Shown here: positions 61,701 to 64,000 of the stretch, piece after piece
Numbering within the stretch: position 1 is the stretch's first letter
Layout: every line of letters starts with the position of its first letter
Source: JBJYIN01 sp046237015
Lineage (GTDB): Bacteria; Pseudomonadota; Gammaproteobacteria; Enterobacterales; Enterobacteriaceae
DNA length: 64,000 nucleotides
Direction: 5' to 3'
Assembly (NCBI RefSeq): GCF_046237015.1
Contig: NZ_JBJYIN010000017.1
Span: forward strand, 1 to 64,000
Position numbers and translations under genes: made by a program
Notes under the pieces: generated by a model
The model's database searches: none
What the model saw: only the letters and a program-made list of their open reading frames with translations
What the model was told of the DNA's origin: nothing

Positions 61701-64000
61701 GGCATAGATGCTCTTACCGTCCGCACTAACGGCGATATGGTTAACGGTATTCACCGAAACTTCAATGTTATTGCTATATGTCAAAGCACCAGAATCAGCA
61801 TCACGCGCAAAGACCAGCAGAGATTTACCACCAAAAGCCGCTACGTACAGCGCCGAGCCATCCTGAGAGATGGCAATTTCACGCAGAGACGTCGCTTGAA
61901 GTGCGGTAGGAACATTGCTTTCACTGTTGTACAAATCCATCGTCCCTGCGTAGGTCAGTGCTCCGGTATCGCTATCACGGCTGAAAATCGAGACGGTACC
62001 CTGCGAGTTTGACGACACATAGACAAAGCGGTTGTCAGGTGAAATAGCGATGTCTTGCAACGCGGTCAGGTAACGATCGTCTTGCGGAATTTCCACACTG
62101 TTCGCATCAGCCGCGATCGTACTTTTATTAATCGTCGAGACATAGCTCAGGCTACCCGTGTCCACATCTCGCGATAGCACGGTAATACTGTGATTCCCCA
62201 AATTGGAGAGATAAGCTGACGTGCCATCGCTGGACAGCACAATGCCACTTGGGCTTTTCAGCGGGAGGGTATCACTGCCAATCAACGAACCGATAAACGT
62301 CAACGCGCCGGAGGTGGTATCACGCGAGAAGAAAGTCACAGCATCCTTCCCTGTCGATCCATCCATCGGCGTCACACCGTTAATGGTATAGAGCGAAGTG
62401 CCATCGTCGGACAGGACAATTTCAGACACTGTCGCATCCAGCCCGCTAACGCCATCCACACCCTGTGTGGCAACAATGCCGACATAGCTCAACTGTCCCG
62501 TTGCAGTATCACGACTAAACTGCACCAGTGAGTAGACGCTTCCGCTCCCTCCCGCAACATACACACTGGCACCATCTTTCGACTGTACCAGCGTGGTAAT
62601 GGTGTTTAGACCATTCACTTCAATCTCGGAGGTGGACGGATCGTCCTGTTCGCCCTGCGTGAAGCTTTGCAACAACGTCAAGGCACCGGATTCTGCATCA
62701 CGCGCGTAAACTCGCAGGTAAGTCTTGCCGCCGTTATTGTTGTCTGTACTACCAGTGACCAGCAGGGTTTTACCATCCTGAGACACACTGATCGCCGAAA
62801 CGCGCTCGTTGTAATCACTAAGCTTCCCATCGTTGTAAAATAGCGTGGCGTCTGGGGAATAGGTTGCCTCGATCGCGGGTTGCTCATTTAAGGCCAGATT
62901 GATACTGCTGGAGACAGTCAGCGTCGCGGTATCATTTCCATCATTGGCAGTGCCGCCGTTATCCTGCAATTCTGTTAGCGTAATGGTACGCAAGCCGCTG
63001 GCGCTGGAGCTCTCTTTGCCGGCCGAATAGCTAAGACCGTCGACCAGCTTCATCATCGCCATACTGCTGATACCCTGAGCACTGCTTAGCACCAGAGAAG
63101 ACTCACCATTCACGGCGTCATAGGTGTAGCTATATTGGTAGCCACTCGTCGTAGTGCCAGCACTATCCTCACTGAGATCGATGACCGTACCATCCACCGT
63201 CAGGTATTCCTGATGCGGGTTGTTTAGGCCATCAATGCCAATAGACAGTTTTGTCAGTGCCTGCCCGGCTTCTCCGGTGTTAATCGCTGTGTCTTTGAAC
63301 AGCGTGACGGATGCACCACGCGTATCCAACGTCAGGTTGCTTCCGCCTTGGCTAACCAGCGTTGGCGCACTGTTGGCGGTCAGAAGCAGTGCGACTGTAG
63401 TCACGGTACTGTCCAACTCACCATCGTTCGCGGTCACCGTTAACGACACGGTTTCAGTTTCGGTCGCGCTCTGGCTGCCGACATTACGATAGGTGATTTG
63501 CTTCAGGACATTATTCGCGGTTTCTTTTGTCACATCGGCAGTAAACGTCACGCGGAGCGTACCTTGATTCTGTGCAAAAGTGCCAATTTCTTCGCCAGCT
63601 TGCAGAATTTTTCCGCCTTGCAGCGTCAGATCATTACCTGCACTCAGGCCAAATTGATCGTCTATGGAGGGTGTTTCACGGCCAATAGTCAGCGTGGCAC
63701 CGTTGTAGTTACCTGCACCACCGTTTAGCACATCCAGGTTGCTATCGGACAGCGTGACATGATCGGCAAACGGTAAGTCGCTGCCATAGAGGTAAGTGCG
63801 TAATGCGCTAAAGCGCTGGATTGCTTCGCCAGCCACCAGAAGTGATTGCCCATCTGGCGACAACACCATGCCATGCGTATCGCCAATATTGGTAATCTGG
63901 CCGCTTTCACTTAGCGCCCCCGTAGAGGCATTGACGCTATAAATCTGCAACGTGCCTTCGCTACTCAAAGCATAGAGTTGGCTACCATCAGCGTTAAGGT
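55758..64000 (-). CDS. Giant multi-domain surface-type protein (5' end beyond window)
   Basis: At least 2,747 residues, continuing past the right edge. Identifiable blocks, by position from the C-terminal end: a C-terminal region (55758-56640) without RTX repeats; Ig-like (He_PIG-type) domains near 56640-56895 and 60965-61225 (FSDPENDALTYTV..., SGTPSTAGTFNLTITATD); five cadherin-like copies of about 120 residues beginning LSDxxLDxLNxGxGNYxGA at about 63740, 61605, 59745, 58815 and 57305; two LFKDTxxNTxExGQ-type modules at about 63350-62890 and 59350-58900; and three lactonase/YVTN-type beta-propeller stretches (about 62850-61640, 60915-59800 and 58395-57320; repeated SRDxxTGxLTYVG) plus the end of another at the right edge. 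The product is probably a secreted or surface-bound multi-repeat adhesin. It has no GGxGxD repeats and no recognised T1SS signal. Confidence 0.8.
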   Translation of the reverse strand, partial: LNADGSQLYALSSEGTLQIYSVNASTGALSESGQITNIGDTHGMVLSPDGQSLLVAGEAIQRFSALRTYLYGSDLPFADHVTLSDSNLDVLNGGAGNYNGATLTIGRETPSIDDQFGLSAGNDLTLQGGKILQAGEEIGTFAQNQGTLRVTFTADVTKETANNVLKQITYRNVGSQSATETETVSLTVTANDGELDSTVTTVALLLTANSAPTLVSQGGSNLTLDTRGASVTLFKDTAINTGEAGQALTKLSIGIDGLNNPHQEYLTVDGTVIDLSEDSAGTTTSGYQYSYTYDAVNGESSLVLSSAQGISSMAMMKLVDGLSYSAGKESSSASGLRTITLTELQDNGGTANDGNDTATLTVSSSINLALNEQPAIEATYSPDATLFYNDGKLSDYNERVSAISVSQDGKTLLVTGSTDNNNGGKTYLRVYARDAESGALTLLQSFTQGEQDDPSTSEIEVNGLNTITTLVQSKDGASVYVAGGSGSVYSLVQFSRDTATGQLSYVGIVATQGVDGVSGLDATVSEIVLSDDGTSLYTINGVTPMDGSTGKDAVTFFSRDTTSGALTFIGSLIGSDTLPLKSPSGIVLSSDGTSAYLSNLGNHSITVLSRDVDTGSLSYVSTINKSTIAADANSVEIPQDDRYLTALQDIAISPDNRFVYVSSNSQGTVSIFSRDSDTGALTYAGTMDLYNSESNVPTALQATSLREIAISQDGSALYVAAFGGKSLLVFARDADSGALTYSNNIEVSVNTVNHIAVSADGKSIYAGVSTFFAGLSVSTAAAHAPYSQTTEVPFATNVTLSDRELDAANDYKGASITISRHGEASANDHFAFQSGSGLMLSGNDIQYQGETIATFSVSEGTAKIVFTDSVTKTVANQVLHQVTYRHDGDTAGASIPLNITLSDGSKDTSLLLTLVENKPPVVDNSEYTPPSGTAGLSYTAELPENLFRDPENDALTWQVTGLPDGLTFDPETRTISGTTALNGAGSFSITVVATDESGGQAEQTITLTIASDPTQMPTIGGESSSLEGDYALDGYDPETYSDVLSGVKDSQLSADGKTLYVVSSPEGNSAVLSVFVRNAEGKFTLSQTFFNYRSVYNEEMGQNDQVVEHAGLAGASDVILSDDGQYLYVVGSEGNAVTIFRVGSDGELTQAGVLDQAALGGHSLDVRSHLVSQGDYLYVTAAQPDSENDERSVLVFKRGEDGTLSAVSQADNLVGASRLVLDPTGRYLFVSGSGGAVGVTAFSIDAEGKLEQVSKIEAEGEDPYYINSLALSPDGKTLYAINADGIQYTLNTITVGADGSLTLTDTTPIVDDGGDSGEALATDLVVSADGSALFVIGKNITVFSRAADGSLTLKDTISGGWDSPIGISFSDLQNVELSADGKQLYLLGGDRVHVLNVGTAGAAYTEGSDATVLLPSGRLSDPQLDALNNGMGNYDGASITVGRQDGGLPEDTFGLKTDNGLTLNGDKVIKDGDAIATFTTVDGVLTVTFTAATTKADAQNVMRQITYHNTSRDPELAGSSPTFTFSINDGDNNTANMDIVVNLHGVNDPSELTTTVLNPQIPVNGEFVKLFKDTHVNTIESGQTIWQVVLTFDVSGPNEVISVDGSTIVLEPSNGSPHTASGLQYSVSVKDGTATVIVYVGKDAGDTAAIIDSIGYNYLGSESSGERHVTLKIKENSYNGTAPETTLDQNITLTLAPAAETNTAPTITIPGTTQDYTERADPVVLAPDATVSDAQMDKLNGGKGNYDGATLKITLGDGKTALDKLGFNADNGLTLSGDSLQKDGVEIGQVSNQDGVLTIRFNANAGTIPTTEDVQNTLRQITYSSDSHTPAAQVAVTVTLSDRYLDSQVTNLSVAITAINDTPVVANDPVLSADELRLVNAYTAITGLGTVTASASTGDGLSVYVSDDKGVIALFQRDADSGKLTYVRTFAATEGVEGISQLEVSADGNSVYALRADGDAIVWFSRDENGELTHKATIASDYDIDGGNLYNIIGIALSDDGKSLYLINSYSGQLAYFSRDTATGALTYVEALGGDMNNPPYLWAPTSILSRGNLLFVTTSINDTSTIIVYQRDDSGKLTSLGYARDFVDAAGNTVALSGLEKLTVSADGRSIFVASEGQIDAFSLDTETGILTHVARVAAGGTVSDIAISADARVLYVTQSDGSLTRYVLNDQALIKLDVLTNDGAGFTHLMPVDGGLIAVGNGITALGEVSRLPVYRIDGPAVIVTPSIVLSDAELDALNDGAGNYQGASITLQRGETASAGDRFSFSAGNGFTLANGVISQDGQPVATFTQADGKLTVTFTAAISRADATSLTRQISWATDESLTGNEVSLTLVFNDGEVDSVAQTLGVALSGDVNLPPVGHADQFTPPTAQAGTNWSYTLPAGLFSDPENDALTYTVDETRLPDGVRFDSATRTFSGTPSTAGTFNLTITATDSAGNATTLSVALTINAASTPVDPGTPTEPSNPDNNAVDPVILVSQGANLPVDSDDREREQPLGAIVADLSRSETRPLATTFVAEPVHQRGAGVVRQSDAPWVLDPVMPQLMPTLERVNFSSRANAALRDVVTTPALDSSLFLSVRGQATTLESAFSSVQGALQPDATGALAFSLPQRMFSVRESNATLTLQLANGRPLPAWIQFDVRSGVVRVTDASALQVNQIQLALKAQTADGTSRIVPITLQVGQGDGAEMTTDRGAMQWPSHAAENRDVEQSVSAGKTAFTEQLRQHQPEQDALLAALSELSNLRA

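Overview
The window is chromosomal DNA of a pectinolytic enterobacterium, most likely Pectobacterium or a close relative. The evidence is a family-4 rhamnogalacturonate lyase (RhiE), a KdgM-family oligogalacturonate porin, a pectin-oligomer-type GPH transporter behind a good KdgR-like box, an acs-yjcH-actP operon, Edd/GntK/GntR sugar-acid genes and a pyruvate-flavodoxin oxidoreductase. All names rest on reading the sequence; no database search was run.

Layout. (1) About 1-6920: right part of a P4-like satellite or integrative element. It has AlpA, Ash/Icd-type small genes, an alpha-type primase-helicase flanked by P4-type iterons (ori-like before the early genes, crr-like after the primase), an AbiEi/AbiEii system with repeat operators, and a Phd-type antitoxin whose partner looks decayed. 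It ends at a sequence resembling a tmRNA/tRNA 3' end (putative att). (2) 6920-7260: a decayed 3' end of a second alpha-type primase, so a second related element once lay here. (3) 7300-14550: DUF1493, DUF1684 and carboxymuconolactone-decarboxylase-like genes, then an amino-acid-type ABC importer (two permeases and a binding protein, no ATPase) with a PuuB-like FAD oxidoreductase, and a LysE-type exporter. (4) 14900-25100: nifJ, a deaminated-glutathione-amidase-like gene, an L,D-transpeptidase, yeiQ, a serine hydrolase and an XRE/DUF2975 pair. (5) 25300-37250: pectin-oligomer transporter, AI-2E-type permease, PAS protein, acs-yjcH-actP, KdgM-type porin and rhiE. (6) 37750-49480: a sugar-acid region tied together by GTTACCGGTAAC-type operators: MocA-type dehydrogenase, TIM-barrel isomerase, GarP/GudP-like transporter, two gluconokinases, a GntR-type LacI repressor, a TRAP transporter and edd.

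(7) 49600-64000 (minus strand) is the most unusual part. A giant surface-type protein (more than 2,740 residues, running off the right edge) combines lactonase-type beta-propeller stretches, five copies of a cadherin-like repeat, two copies of a second module and two Ig-like domains. Downstream, tightly packed, lie a lipoprotein TolC-like channel, a small HlyD-like adaptor, a GAF-like/HlyD-like membrane adaptor and a site-2-protease (M50) membrane protein fused to an HlyD-like adaptor. No ABC ATPase and no RTX repeats are visible, so this could be a non-canonical export or surface-display system.

Five copies of a 127-202 bp structured intergenic repeat are scattered through the window. Their predicted hairpins carry compensatory base changes between copies.
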